DNA from: Xanthobacteraceae bacterium
GTDB taxonomy: Bacteria > Pseudomonadota > Alphaproteobacteria > Rhizobiales > Xanthobacteraceae
Assembly (NCBI GenBank): GCA_022841625.1
Contig: JALHRD010000016.1
Location: 62,001-126,000, forward strand
Direction of reading: 5' to 3'
DNA length: 64,000 bases
Positions 53,976 through 63,193 of this stretch are shown in pieces. The notes beneath the pieces are model-generated. The model did not search any database and was not told where the DNA came from. It saw nothing but the letters and a program-made list of their open reading frames with translations. The stretch's first letter is position 1, and each line of letters starts with the position of its first letter. Made by a program: the position numbers and the translations under genes.

Positions 53976-54953
53976 ATGCTCAAGCGTAGATTTGTCGCCC
54001 TAGCCGCGGGCGTGGCGATCATGGCCAGTGTCGTGGCATCCGCAGCCCAGGCTCAGGACAAGCTCAAAGTCGCAATCTCGCAGCGCGGCTTCTGGGACAG
54101 TTCGTTCCTGGAGTTTGCCCAGAGGGAGGGCATGCTGAAAAAGGCCGGGCTCGATGTCGAGTTCTTCTTCACAGAAGGCGGCGGGCAGACGCTGCAAGTC
54201 ATTACCTCCGGCAGCGTCGACGTCGCGATGTCGAACGGATTTCTCGGCACCATCGGCGCCTATTCCAAGAAGGCGCCGATCCGGGTGATCTCCGCGCAGA
54301 TGACCGGCGCGCATGAATTGTTCTGGTATGTCCGCGCCGAGAGCAAAATCCGCAGTCTCAAGGAGGCGACCGAAAAGGAAACCGTTGCTTTCTCCTCGCC
54401 CGGTTCGTCGTCAAACCTGATCTTGCTCGCATTGCTCAACCAGGCGGGCTCGAAGGCGCGGCCCACCGCGACCGGCGGACTGCCCGGCACGCTCACCAGC
54501 GTCATGACCGGCCAGATCGATATCGGCTGGGCGACGCCGCCGTTTGCGCTCCGCGAATTGCAGGAGAAGAAGATCAACATCATTGCCCGCGCGCGTGAGG
54601 CGACCGAGCTGCGCAATCAGACGATCCGGGTCAATATCGCCAACGTCAATTCGTTGAAGACCAAGCGCGAAGCCATCACCCGTCTGATGCAGGTTTATCA
54701 TGAGGCCATTCAGTGGTCGTACAGCAATCCGAGGGCGATCGAGTATTTCGCTGAGTTTGCCAAGGCGCCGCCCGAGGTCGCGGGGCGGGCGGTCAAGGAA
54801 TTCTTCCCGATCGAAGCGCTGCAGATTGGGGAAATCCGCGACCTGGAGCGGACCTTGCGCGATGCCGTGCAATATAAATTCACGGCCGCTCAATTGACGC
54901 CAAACGATGTGGAAGGGTTGTTCGACATCGTTTACCGGCCGCCGGCAAAGTGA
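53976..54953 (+). CDS. NMT1/SsuA-like ABC substrate-binding protein
   Basis: A 325-residue periplasmic receptor with a signal peptide (VALAAGVAIMASVVASAAQA) and a nitrate/sulfonate/thiamine-precursor-type fold (REGMLKKAGLDVEFFFTEGG, VDVAMSNGFLGTIGAY). GGAGG lies just before the ATG. No matching permease or ATPase gene follows, so it either borrows another system or the rest lies elsewhere. It leads into the class II aldolase gene after about 170 nt. Confidence 0.85.
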   Translation: MLKRRFVALAAGVAIMASVVASAAQAQDKLKVAISQRGFWDSSFLEFAQREGMLKKAGLDVEFFFTEGGGQTLQVITSGSVDVAMSNGFLGTIGAYSKKAPIRVISAQMTGAHELFWYVRAESKIRSLKEATEKETVAFSSPGSSSNLILLALLNQAGSKARPTATGGLPGTLTSVMTGQIDIGWATPPFALRELQEKKINIIARAREATELRNQTIRVNIANVNSLKTKREAITRLMQVYHEAIQWSYSNPRAIEYFAEFAKAPPEVAGRAVKEFFPIEALQIGEIRDLERTLRDAVQYKFTAAQLTPNDVEGLFDIVYRPPAK

Positions 54954-55126
54954 CAGTGGCCCGGATTGATCGCGCTCGCGCTCCGCTCGTCGCCGCGTCA
55001 AACGGGGACCCAGTCAAAGAAGCAATGCTGGATTCCCATTTTGCGTGGGAAGGAGCGGAGAACTGAGCCGGTCCGGGCGCGTTGTCCCTGATCTTGCACC
55101 AAGCCTGCACCAAGAAAGGTTTCGCT

Positions 55127-55927
55127 ATGCCCAGCGTTATTGACGACATCTGCTACCAGCTTGCGCTTGCCAACCGCATTGTCGCCCATGAGGGCGTGCT
55201 CGACGGTTTTGGCCATATCAGCGTGCGCCATCCGGAAAAGCCCGGCCACTATTTGTTGTCGCGTTCGCGCAGCCCGGAGCTGGTCGAACCCGGCGATATC
55301 CTGGAACTCGATCGCGATTCCAATGTGGTGACGCCCGGCAACATCTTGCCCTATGGCGAATGTGTCATTCACGGCGAGATCTTCCGCGCGCGGCCCGACG
55401 TGGTGGCGATCTGTCATCACCATTCGCCGGCGGTCCTGCCGTTCTGCCTCACCGATCTGAAGCTCGTTCCGATCAATGGGCTGGGTTCGACCATGGGCGC
55501 GGTGGTGCCGTCCTGGGACAGTGCCGACGAGTTCGGCGACACGCCAATGGTGCTGACCACCATCGCACACGGCGCCTCGCTTGCCCGAGCGCTCGGCAAG
55601 AACGCGATGGTGCTGATGCGCCGGCATGGCGCCACCGTGGTTGGCGCATCGCTTAAGGAAATGGTGTTCCGCTCGATCATGACCACGCGCAATGCAGAGC
55701 TGCTATTGCGCGCCCATCAGGTCGGAAAGGTCACGCCGCTCAGCGCGGGCGAGGCTCGGATGGCGCATGATTATTCGCTGCAGGAGCGACCGCTCGGGCG
55801 TGCCTGGGAATATTGGGTGACGCGGCTTACCAAGGCGGGCGAGCTGCCGCCGCGCACCAAGACGCTGGTTGGCAAGACGAGCGTCAAAGCCAAGGCCCGC
55901 AAAACGGCTGGCGGAAAAAAGCGGTAA
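55127..55927 (+). CDS. Class II aldolase/adducin family protein
   Basis: A 266-residue zinc-dependent aldolase fold. Family blocks are GHISVRHP, the metal-binding HGEIFRARPDVVAICHHHS and the third His in RRHGATVVG. The basic, Lys-rich tail (KAKARKTAGGKKR) is unusual for an enzyme of this class and may be a spacer. A catabolic aldolase or decarboxylase role is likely. AAAGG precedes the ATG at 55127. Confidence 0.87.
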   Translation: MPSVIDDICYQLALANRIVAHEGVLDGFGHISVRHPEKPGHYLLSRSRSPELVEPGDILELDRDSNVVTPGNILPYGECVIHGEIFRARPDVVAICHHHSPAVLPFCLTDLKLVPINGLGSTMGAVVPSWDSADEFGDTPMVLTTIAHGASLARALGKNAMVLMRRHGATVVGASLKEMVFRSIMTTRNAELLLRAHQVGKVTPLSAGEARMAHDYSLQERPLGRAWEYWVTRLTKAGELPPRTKTLVGKTSVKAKARKTAGGKKR

Positions 55928-55997
55928 TGCGCTGCTTTTGAAGTGATCGCGTGACATTGCTGCGCGATCTGAGCGGAAACGATCGGCGCCGCGCGGT

Positions 55998-56249
55998 CTA
56001 TGGCAGCTCAACCAGCGTATTGCTGCATTCGATGTTGTCGTAAACGCTGACCTGAACGACTGGGTGGCCGGTCTTGATTGCCAGGCCCGCGGTCTGGGCC
56101 AATTCGGCGGTCGCATAGGCGCCTTTGGTTTGCCGATCAACCTGTAAGAGATAGCGGCCGATCTCGGCTCGCTTGGCTTGTGACGGCGGCTTTTCGGGTT
56201 CCGGCGTGGACACGGTTGTCTCACGCAGCTTCATTACTCGCGTTGCCAT
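55998..56249 (-). CDS. Small hypothetical protein
   Basis: An 83-residue soluble protein with an early Pro/Glu region (STPEPEKPPSQAKRAEIG) and a compact second half (GLAIKTGHPVVQVSVYDNIE). A purine-rich AAGAAAG lies upstream of the ATG. I do not recognise the family. Coding bias and position between two clear genes support it. Confidence 0.6.
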   Translation of the reverse strand: MATRVMKLRETTVSTPEPEKPPSQAKRAEIGRYLLQVDRQTKGAYATAELAQTAGLAIKTGHPVVQVSVYDNIECSNTLVELP

Positions 56250-56449
56250 TGGTTGCTTTCTTGCTGGGGGGAGCCATACATATAGTGGCAGTAGTCTTAA
56301 GAAGCTATGGCTATTGTGGACTATTTTTGGGGCTGCTCATTGCAGCGCTGTTAGTAAACGCGCTACGTGCCCCGAAAGCAGGCTCTTGCGGGAGAGCGAC
56401 CGTCCTCGGTCGTTTGGGGGCGACACTGCGCCGGCCGGCGATCCGTCCA

Positions 56450-57490
56450 CTACTTTCGTCCCATGATTTCGCGCGCCAACGTCACCACGGCCGCTGGCGT
56501 CTTATAGAAGTCGGCGAACGATCGTGCAGTCTCTTCGCCGGGGACGAAGTCGATATCGAGTCCGGTTTTCTCGGCTTCCGCCAGGAACGCCTTGTCGGCC
56601 ACCGTGTCGGCCATTGCCTTGCGGAGCGCGGCAACGAGTGGGGCGGGCATTCCCGGCGGCCCGATCAAGGGGCGCGCGATCTCTGACTGGCCGAAGAACA
56701 GATCAGCGATCTGGCGCTGCTCGTCGGTCTTGAGCATCTTGTAGAAATTCGGGGCATCGCCGAAATAGGGGACATCCTGGTTCTTGCCGAATTGCACCAG
56801 GAATTTCAGCTCGCCGCGTTTTACATTACTGTCGAATGTCGCCTTGGCGGTCGACAGCGCCAAGGCGCAAGCCGCCTGCACCTCGCCGCGTTCGAGCGCG
56901 AGCCCGACGTCTTTGATGCCGGTGAAGCCGGTAATGACGCGCAGCTTGGCGCCAAGCATGTGCTTGAGAACGAGCGAATGATGGTTGGCATAGGAGCCGG
57001 CACCGCTGGCGCCGAATACGATCTCGCTCTTGGCACTGATAATTTGGTCGAGCGATTTGATGCCGCTGTTGTGCCACGTGCCGCAAGCGGCGGTGTCGCG
57101 GATCATATTGCCAAGCCAGGCAAAGCCCGTGGTCTCGAATTTAGCATCGTTGTTGCCGAACAGCGGCTCGAGTGCCGCCGGCGCGCCGAACACGCCGAGT
57201 GTGAGACCGTCGCGCGATGCAGCATTGCCGATGAAATTGGCGGCGCGCAGGCTGCCGGCGCCCGGCATGTTCTGAACCACCATGGTCGGGTTGCCAGGAA
57301 CGTGACGCGGCATGTGGCGAATCAAGAGCCGGGTGTAGACGTCATAACCGCCACCCGGGCCGTAGCCGACGATAACGTTGATCTGCTTGCCCTTGTAGAA
57401 ATCGGCTACCGCGTCGGCGCGTGCGGCCGTGCCGGCGCCAACGACCGTCAGCGTCGCGGCCATGATAAGAATTCGACCGATGCCGTTCAT
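56450..57490 (-). CDS. Bug/TctC-like substrate-binding protein C
   Basis: A 346-residue receptor with a signal peptide (ILIMAATLTVVGAGTAARA) and the subfamily start VADFYKGKQINVIVGYGPGG followed by VVQNMPGAGSL. It is closest to receptor F at 60867 within this window. It follows receptor D after 1 nt on the same strand, so it shares its transcript. No TctAB genes nearby. Confidence 0.88.
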   Translation of the reverse strand: MNGIGRILIMAATLTVVGAGTAARADAVADFYKGKQINVIVGYGPGGGYDVYTRLLIRHMPRHVPGNPTMVVQNMPGAGSLRAANFIGNAASRDGLTLGVFGAPAALEPLFGNNDAKFETTGFAWLGNMIRDTAACGTWHNSGIKSLDQIISAKSEIVFGASGAGSYANHHSLVLKHMLGAKLRVITGFTGIKDVGLALERGEVQAACALALSTAKATFDSNVKRGELKFLVQFGKNQDVPYFGDAPNFYKMLKTDEQRQIADLFFGQSEIARPLIGPPGMPAPLVAALRKAMADTVADKAFLAEAEKTGLDIDFVPGEETARSFADFYKTPAAVVTLAREIMGRK

Positions 57491-57491
57491 G

Positions 57492-58478
57492 CTACTGCCG
57501 CTCGATCTTGGCGGCCTTGGCGAGTGCCGCGGTCGACTCGACTTCTTCGCGGAAGAACCTGCCGAATTCCGCCGTGTTCATTGGCAAAGGCTCAATGCCG
57601 AGCGGCTTGAAGCGTGCCTGCACGTCGGGCGATTGCAGCGCCGTGGCGATTTCGTTGTGCAGCTTCTCGACGATGGCGCGGGGGGTCTTACCGGGCAGGT
57701 AGATGCCAGTATAGAAAGTATAGACCGACTCCGCCGGCAGGCCGGCCTCGATCGTCGTCGGCACATTCGGCACCAGCAGTGACCGTTTGTGCGCGCTGAC
57801 CGCGAGCGCCACCAGCGTACCTTCTTGAATGAGCGGCACCGTCGTGGCGAAGGATTGCACGCTGAAGTCGACGCGCCCCGCAACGATTTCCCGCAGCGAT
57901 TCGCCCGAGCCCTTAAACGGGATGTGCTGGGCGGTGAACCCGGCGGCCACCATCAGCCGTTCGGCGGCGAAGTGCGATGCCGAGCCGACGCCGGCCGAGG
58001 AAAAGTTCAGCGAGCCTGGCTTGGCCTTGCCGGCGGCGATCAGATCGGCGAGGGTCTTGTATCCTTTGGAGGGCGCGGTGGTGATCGCCTGCGCCTGCTG
58101 CCCGAGAGTGATGACCGGCGCGAAGTCGCTAAGCGTATCATAGGGCAGCTTAGCGTAGAGCGCATGCGCGGTTGCCAGCGCGCCATAGGCCAGAATGGTG
58201 TGGCCGTCGGGTGCGGCGCGTGCCACAGCGCCGGCGCCGACCGTTCCGCCGGCGCCGGGACGGTTCTCGACGATGAATGTCGTCTTGAGCTGCCTACCGA
58301 GCTGGTCGGCGACAATGCGTGCCGCGATGTCCGACGCGCTGCCGGCGGCGAGCGGTACGACGATCGTGACCGTGCGCGTGGGCCAGTCTTGCGTCGCGGC
58401 GGGAGTGGCGACCGCGAAACTGGCGATTGCCAGTGCCAGTGCGGCGCTCGCTGCGCGATATCGTAGGCAACCAGCCAT
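57492..58478 (-). CDS. Bug/TctC family substrate-binding protein D
   Basis: A 328-residue receptor with a signal peptide and the loops VPLAAGSASDIAARIV and IPFKGSGESLREIVAG. It shares most of its length with receptor E just upstream (for example LIAAGKAKPGSLN-SSAGVGSASHFA), so the pair is a tandem duplication. Conserved acidic and glycine positions of the family are kept, so both are likely active. Confidence 0.9.
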   Translation of the reverse strand: MAGCLRYRAASAALALAIASFAVATPAATQDWPTRTVTIVVPLAAGSASDIAARIVADQLGRQLKTTFIVENRPGAGGTVGAGAVARAAPDGHTILAYGALATAHALYAKLPYDTLSDFAPVITLGQQAQAITTAPSKGYKTLADLIAAGKAKPGSLNFSSAGVGSASHFAAERLMVAAGFTAQHIPFKGSGESLREIVAGRVDFSVQSFATTVPLIQEGTLVALAVSAHKRSLLVPNVPTTIEAGLPAESVYTFYTGIYLPGKTPRAIVEKLHNEIATALQSPDVQARFKPLGIEPLPMNTAEFGRFFREEVESTAALAKAAKIERQ

Positions 58479-58516
58479 CGCGTTCTCCCGGGTCTGTGCG
58501 GTTTCGCCGGCCTTCG

Positions 58517-59500
58517 CTATTGTCGCGGAATCTTTGCGGTTTCGACCAGTGCCATCGCCGCCGCCACGTCTTCGCGGAAGAATCGGGCGAACTCATCGAT
58601 GGTCATCGGCAGCGGTTCGACGCCAAGCTTGGCGAACCGCGCCTGCACCTCCGGCGCTTGGATCGCTTTGGCCGCCTCCCGGTGCACCTGCTCGACGATC
58701 GCGCGCGGGGTCTTCGCCGGCAGAAACAGGCCGCTGTAGAATGGATAGACCGCGTCCACTTTCAAGCCGGCCTCGATGACGGTGGGCACGTTCGGCAGGG
58801 TGGCAATGCGCTTGTGGGCGCTGACCGCAAGCGCGACCAGCTTGCCGTCATTGATCAGCGGCAGCGTGGTGGTGGGCAGTTGCGGACTGAAATCGATGCG
58901 GCCGGCGACAACCTCGGTCACCGCTTCCGCCGCGCCTTTGTAGGTAATGTGCTGGGCCTCGATGCCGGCGCTGACCCGCAGCCGTTCGCCGGCGAAATGC
59001 GAGGCGGAGCCGACGCCGGCGGAGGAATAATTCAGCGAGCCAGGCTTGGCCTTGCCGGCGGCGATCAGATCGCCGAGCGTCTTATAGCCCTTCTCGGGAG
59101 CGCTCACGATCACCAGCGGTTGGATGCCGAAGGCGATCACTGGCACGAAATCATTGAGTGTGTCGTAGCTGAGCTTTGAATAGAGCGCATTGGCTGTCGC
59201 GAGCGCGCCATAGGCGAGAACGGTGTATCCATCGGGCGCCGCGCGTGCGACCGCCGCTGCGCCGATGGTGCCGCCCGCGCCGGGTCGATTTTCGACAACA
59301 AAAGTGCGGTTGAGCTGGCGCCCCAACTGGTCGGAGACCACGCGCGCCATGATATCCGATGCGCTGCCCGGGGCGAGTGGCACAACCACGGTGACGTTGC
59401 GGCTCGGCCAGTCTTGCGCCGGCGCCGAACTCGAAAACGCAATCGCCAGGCAGGCAAGCAGCAGCGTCGCTTTTGGTGCATGGTTGCCGCAAACTGTCAT
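58517..59500 (-). CDS. Bug/TctC family substrate-binding protein E
   Basis: A 327-residue receptor with a signal peptide (ATLLLACLAIAFSSSAPA) and the loops VPLAPGSASDIMARVV and ITYKGAAEAVTEVVAG. GGAGAG precedes the ATG at 59500; the open frame to 59557 is not needed. It heads the E-D-C receptor operon. Confidence 0.9.
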   Translation of the reverse strand: MTVCGNHAPKATLLLACLAIAFSSSAPAQDWPSRNVTVVVPLAPGSASDIMARVVSDQLGRQLNRTFVVENRPGAGGTIGAAAVARAAPDGYTVLAYGALATANALYSKLSYDTLNDFVPVIAFGIQPLVIVSAPEKGYKTLGDLIAAGKAKPGSLNYSSAGVGSASHFAGERLRVSAGIEAQHITYKGAAEAVTEVVAGRIDFSPQLPTTTLPLINDGKLVALAVSAHKRIATLPNVPTVIEAGLKVDAVYPFYSGLFLPAKTPRAIVEQVHREAAKAIQAPEVQARFAKLGVEPLPMTIDEFARFFREDVAAAMALVETAKIPRQ

Positions 59501-59609
59501 TATTCTCTCCCCTGGCCGGTCGGTTGCTCTTGCCATCAAGCATACTGAACCGGACATCCAGGGGAAAGCGGTTGATTGACGCTGTGGGTGCGGCGTTTAC
59601 GCGTGCATA

Positions 59610-59726
59610 TCACTCCTCCGGCACGAACGGATATCTCCGACGGGCCGCGTCTCGTGCCGCCGATGCTTCGCGCAAAGCGTCGCTCATTTTTGCGACCAGA
59701 CGAGCGAACTTGATGATAAGGGCCAT
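59610..59726 (-). CDS. Very small conserved-looking protein
   Basis: A 38-residue frame: MALIIKFARLVAKMSDALRE, then ASAARDAARRRYPFVPEE. It looks like an amphipathic helix with a basic second half. AAGGAG lies 9 nt before the ATG, the best ribosome site in this stretch. Similar short proteins with a final RYPF-type tail occur in rhizobia as I recall, without known function. Confidence 0.6.
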   Translation of the reverse strand: MALIIKFARLVAKMSDALREASAARDAARRRYPFVPEE

Positions 59727-59880
59727 GGTGAATCACTCCTTTTTTGTTTTCTTTGTGCGTTAACCTAGGCGCTTCCGATGTTTCTTATTGTTACGGCACT
59801 CAGTAGTCGATGATCGTGTCGGTGGTATGACCCTACAATGCTTATTTTGCGCATCTGGTCTGCGCTCGCGCGCTGCGTGA

Positions 59881-60789
59881 TCAGACATTCGGAATCGTGA
59901 TGCCGAACAGACTCGCGGGAACCGCGCGATCGTCCGCATCGGTGACCAAAATTAGGCGAAGGCTATCGCCGTCGATGCGCGCACTGACGCCTTCCACTTT
60001 GTGGCAACCGTCGATGCGATCAAGAAATGTCACAGTTCCATCACGCGCGGCAATGCCGATGGCTGCGCCGAGGCAAGCGCCGTCGTTGTAACTGTCCGCG
60101 GTGTCTTCGGCGACGGCGGTGAACACCATGCGGCCATCCGACAGTCCGGCGCCATCGGTCAAGCTCAGGGGAACGCCATCGATGACGCCGAGATCGATCG
60201 TGTCGATGTTCGACGGTTCGATCGCCGCGCCGCGCTGGAGTGCGTCAAGCGCCAAGGCGAGTGAATAGCGCACGATGGCGTTGCGACGGTGCTGTTTGTT
60301 GGCGCGTTGCAACAGGCGCAGCTCGCCATCGATGGCAACGGCGCCCTCGATGTTCAGGTTTGGAAAATGGCGGTCGAGCCCTGCAATCATCGACGCGGCG
60401 TCAACGATGCGGGGCGCGCCGACGATGGCGCCATGGGCATCCAGCCGCAGCAATGCGCCGCGTCGGCGATTGCGTTCCGAGCCCGAGCCCAGCGCCAACA
60501 GGGCGCCATGCGGACAATCGCCGAACGGCGGCAGCTGTGCGATCGCTTCGAGGTCGGGCTTGTGGCGCTTGCGTTCGGCTTTGGCGGTCGGCAGTTCGCC
60601 CGCGAACAGCCGAAGCAAGTGACCGGGCGCGGTGCCGGCCGCCGGAAACACACCGAGATGCAATTCGTCGTCAGCCACGACATAGAAAAATGCGCCCGGG
60701 CAGGCGAGGCCGCTGGCGGCGCTCAGATGCGGCGGCATATCGCCGGTTGCGGCGAGATCGAGGGTGCGGATCTTGGTGAGCGACAGCAT
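59881..60789 (-). CDS. Predicted beta-propeller protein of unknown function
   Basis: A 302-residue protein without a signal peptide. Repeated beta-type segments (GALLALGSGSERNRRRGALL, LNIEGAVAIDGELRLLQRAN, CHKVEGVSARIDGDSLRLIL) suggest a propeller like DUF6929 or SdiA-regulated proteins, by recall. Function unknown. It is divergent from receptor F. Confidence 0.7.
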   Translation of the reverse strand: MLSLTKIRTLDLAATGDMPPHLSAASGLACPGAFFYVVADDELHLGVFPAAGTAPGHLLRLFAGELPTAKAERKRHKPDLEAIAQLPPFGDCPHGALLALGSGSERNRRRGALLRLDAHGAIVGAPRIVDAASMIAGLDRHFPNLNIEGAVAIDGELRLLQRANKQHRRNAIVRYSLALALDALQRGAAIEPSNIDTIDLGVIDGVPLSLTDGAGLSDGRMVFTAVAEDTADSYNDGACLGAAIGIAARDGTVTFLDRIDGCHKVEGVSARIDGDSLRLILVTDADDRAVPASLFGITIPNV

Positions 60790-60866
60790 CGCGGTATTCC
60801 GGCTTGCGCGGCGCGTGGCAAGTCCTGATAGTATCGCAGAGCAGGGCGAGGCGCGGGAGATTATCC

Positions 60867-61913
60867 ATGACGGTCCGCTGGCCGGTTGGATTGCTGTTGG
60901 GGTGTTTTGCGGTCGACGCTTCCGCGCTGGCGCAGGAGACGGTCGCCGATTTTTACCGCGGCAAGCAGATCAGGGTGATCGTGGCCTCCGCGAGCGGCGG
61001 CGGTTTCGATCTCTACGGTCGTCAGATCGCTCGCCATCTCGGACGGCATGTGCCCGGCAGTCCGACCGTGGTGGTGCAGAACATGCCGGGCGCCGGCGGG
61101 CTCGCCGCGATGAATCATCTGGCGGCGCGCGCATCCAAGGACGGCCTGACCATCGGCGTGCCGCAGGGGCCGCTGGTCTACGCCCAGATCGGCAAGTCGC
61201 CGAACGTGCAGTTTGACATGCGCAGCTATAGCTGGCTCGGCAGCGCCAATGTCACCTCCAATACGTGTGTCTTTACCAAGCGCGCCGGCATTGCGAGTGC
61301 CAGTGACCTGCTCACCAAGTCCGTCATTGTCGGCGGTTCCGGCGGTTCGACCGAGTTCGTGCCGAACCTGCTGAATGCGTTGATCGGCACCAAGTTCAAC
61401 ATCGTGAAGGGCTACAAATCGACCAATGACGTGATTCCGGCGATGGAGCGTGGCGAAGTCGACGGGCTCTGCGGCTGGGGCTGGGACAGTGCGCGGGTGA
61501 TCGGCCGCGATTATTTTGCCCGCGGCACGTTTGCCGTTGGCCTGGACTGCGCCAATGAGCGCCATCCCGAGCTGGCGGCGCGTGGCGTGCCGTTCATGAT
61601 GGATTTGGCGAAGGATGACGAGACCCGGAAGGTGCTCAGTTTTCTGTTTAGCTATCTGGTGTTCATCCGGCCGTTTGTCGCGCCGCCGGATATTCCGGCC
61701 GATCGGCTCAAGGCGTTGCAAGATGCGTTCGCCGCGACGCTGAAGGATCCTGAACTACTGGCCGAGGCGGATCGCGTCGGCGTCGAAATCCGCTACGCCC
61801 CGCCCGCGCGCGTGGCGGCGGTGCTAAACGAAATATTTGGCGCACCGGAGGCAATTCAAAATCGCGCGCTGGAAGAATTACGTAAGGCCGGTTGGGAAGG
61901 CTTGCAGCGGTAA
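60867..61913 (+). CDS. Bug/TctC-like substrate-binding protein F
   Basis: A 348-residue receptor with a signal peptide (VGLLLGCFAVDASALA) and VADFYRGKQIRVIVASASGG, VVQNMPGAGGL. It is the paralogue of receptor C. GGGAG lies about 8 nt before the ATG at 60867. pobA starts 35 nt downstream, so this receptor probably serves uptake of 4-hydroxybenzoate or a related acid. Confidence 0.88.
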   Translation: MTVRWPVGLLLGCFAVDASALAQETVADFYRGKQIRVIVASASGGGFDLYGRQIARHLGRHVPGSPTVVVQNMPGAGGLAAMNHLAARASKDGLTIGVPQGPLVYAQIGKSPNVQFDMRSYSWLGSANVTSNTCVFTKRAGIASASDLLTKSVIVGGSGGSTEFVPNLLNALIGTKFNIVKGYKSTNDVIPAMERGEVDGLCGWGWDSARVIGRDYFARGTFAVGLDCANERHPELAARGVPFMMDLAKDDETRKVLSFLFSYLVFIRPFVAPPDIPADRLKALQDAFAATLKDPELLAEADRVGVEIRYAPPARVAAVLNEIFGAPEAIQNRALEELRKAGWEGLQR

Positions 61914-61947
61914 TGGCCATGGCGATTCGTTCAATGACCCGATTGCG

Positions 61948-63132
61948 ATGACGGCGACACGGACTCAGGTCGCAATTATTGGCGGCGGTCCAGCCGGACT
62001 GTTGCTGTCGCATCTGCTGCACCGCGAAGGCATCGACAGCATCGTGCTGGAGCGGCAAAGCCGCGCCCATGTGCTTGCGCGCATTCGCGCCGGCGTATTG
62101 GAGGCGGGGACGATCGCATTGTTGCGCGCGGTCGGGCTCGGCGCCCGGATGGATCGCGAAGGCTTGCCCCATGATGGCGTGGTAATCGCCTGGGAGGGCC
62201 GGCCGCGGTTTGTGATCGATACCAAAAATTTCACTGGCAAGGCGATGATGGCCTACGGCCAGACGGCGATCACCGAAGATCTCTATGCTGCCCGCGACGC
62301 GGCTGGGGGACAGATCGTCGATCAAGCCGACGACGTCCGTTTGCACGAACTCACCGCGGCGCGACCCCATGTGACGTATCGGAAGAACGGGCAGACGCAT
62401 CGGGTCGACTGCGACTATGTCGCCGGCTGCGACGGTTATCACGGCGTCAGCCGCCAATCGATTCCGGCGACGGTGTTGAAGGTGTTCGAGCGCGGTTATC
62501 CGTTCGGTTGGCTCGGCATCATGTCGGAGACACCGCCGTTTCCGGACATCTGCTACTGCTACCATTCGCGCGGCTTTGCGCTCGCCTCGATGCGCAGCCC
62601 GATGCTCAGCCGCTACTACATCCAGTGCGATCTCGACACCACCATCGAGCAATGGCCGGACGAGCGCTTCTGGCGGGAGTTCAAAGCGCGTTGCTCGCAG
62701 GACATGGCCGCGGCAATCGTCACCGGCCCATCGATTGAAAAATCGATTGCGCCGCTGCGCAGCTTTGTCGCCGAACCGATGCGTTATGGACGGCTGTTCC
62801 TGGCCGGCGACGCCGCCCATATCGTCCCGCCGACCGGCGCCAAGGGGCTCAATCTGGCGGTGTCGGACGTCTATTACCTCGCGCGCGCCTTGGTGGAGAA
62901 TTATCGAACCGGCCACAGCCGCGCGCTCGACGGCTATTCCGACATGGCGCTGCGCCGGGTCTGGGGCGCCGAGCGTCTGTCATGGTGGCTGACCATGCTG
63001 TTGCATCGTTTCCCCGATGAATCGCCATTCGAGCAGCGCATGCGAGAAAACCAGTTCGATTATCTGCATGCCTCGGAACACGCGCAGGCCTCGCTGGCGG
63101 AGCAATATGTCGGCCTGCCATTCGAAGATTGA
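61948..63132 (+). CDS. pobA: 4-hydroxybenzoate 3-monooxygenase
   Basis: A 394-residue FAD enzyme that turns 4-hydroxybenzoate into protocatechuate with NADPH and oxygen; the length equals that of the Pseudomonas enzyme. FAD motifs are GGGPAGLLL, GCDGYHGVSR and GDAAHIVPPTGAKGLN. Active-site features match, including the Tyr in ICYCYHSRGFALAS, the Ser-Arg region MRSPMLSRYY and the C-terminal Tyr in EQYVGLPF. No pobR regulator is adjacent. Confidence 0.94.
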   Translation: MTATRTQVAIIGGGPAGLLLSHLLHREGIDSIVLERQSRAHVLARIRAGVLEAGTIALLRAVGLGARMDREGLPHDGVVIAWEGRPRFVIDTKNFTGKAMMAYGQTAITEDLYAARDAAGGQIVDQADDVRLHELTAARPHVTYRKNGQTHRVDCDYVAGCDGYHGVSRQSIPATVLKVFERGYPFGWLGIMSETPPFPDICYCYHSRGFALASMRSPMLSRYYIQCDLDTTIEQWPDERFWREFKARCSQDMAAAIVTGPSIEKSIAPLRSFVAEPMRYGRLFLAGDAAHIVPPTGAKGLNLAVSDVYYLARALVENYRTGHSRALDGYSDMALRRVWGAERLSWWLTMLLHRFPDESPFEQRMRENQFDYLHASEHAQASLAEQYVGLPFED

Positions 63133-63193
63133 TTTTTAGCCGCCCGGTTGGGATCGGGACGTGATAGTTTAGCCGTTGAGGGAGAATGCCATC

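Noticed and set aside
56078-56686. Plus-strand ORF of 202 codons
   Set aside because: It overlaps the small hypothetical gene and receptor C on the opposite strand and shows no family features or ribosome site.
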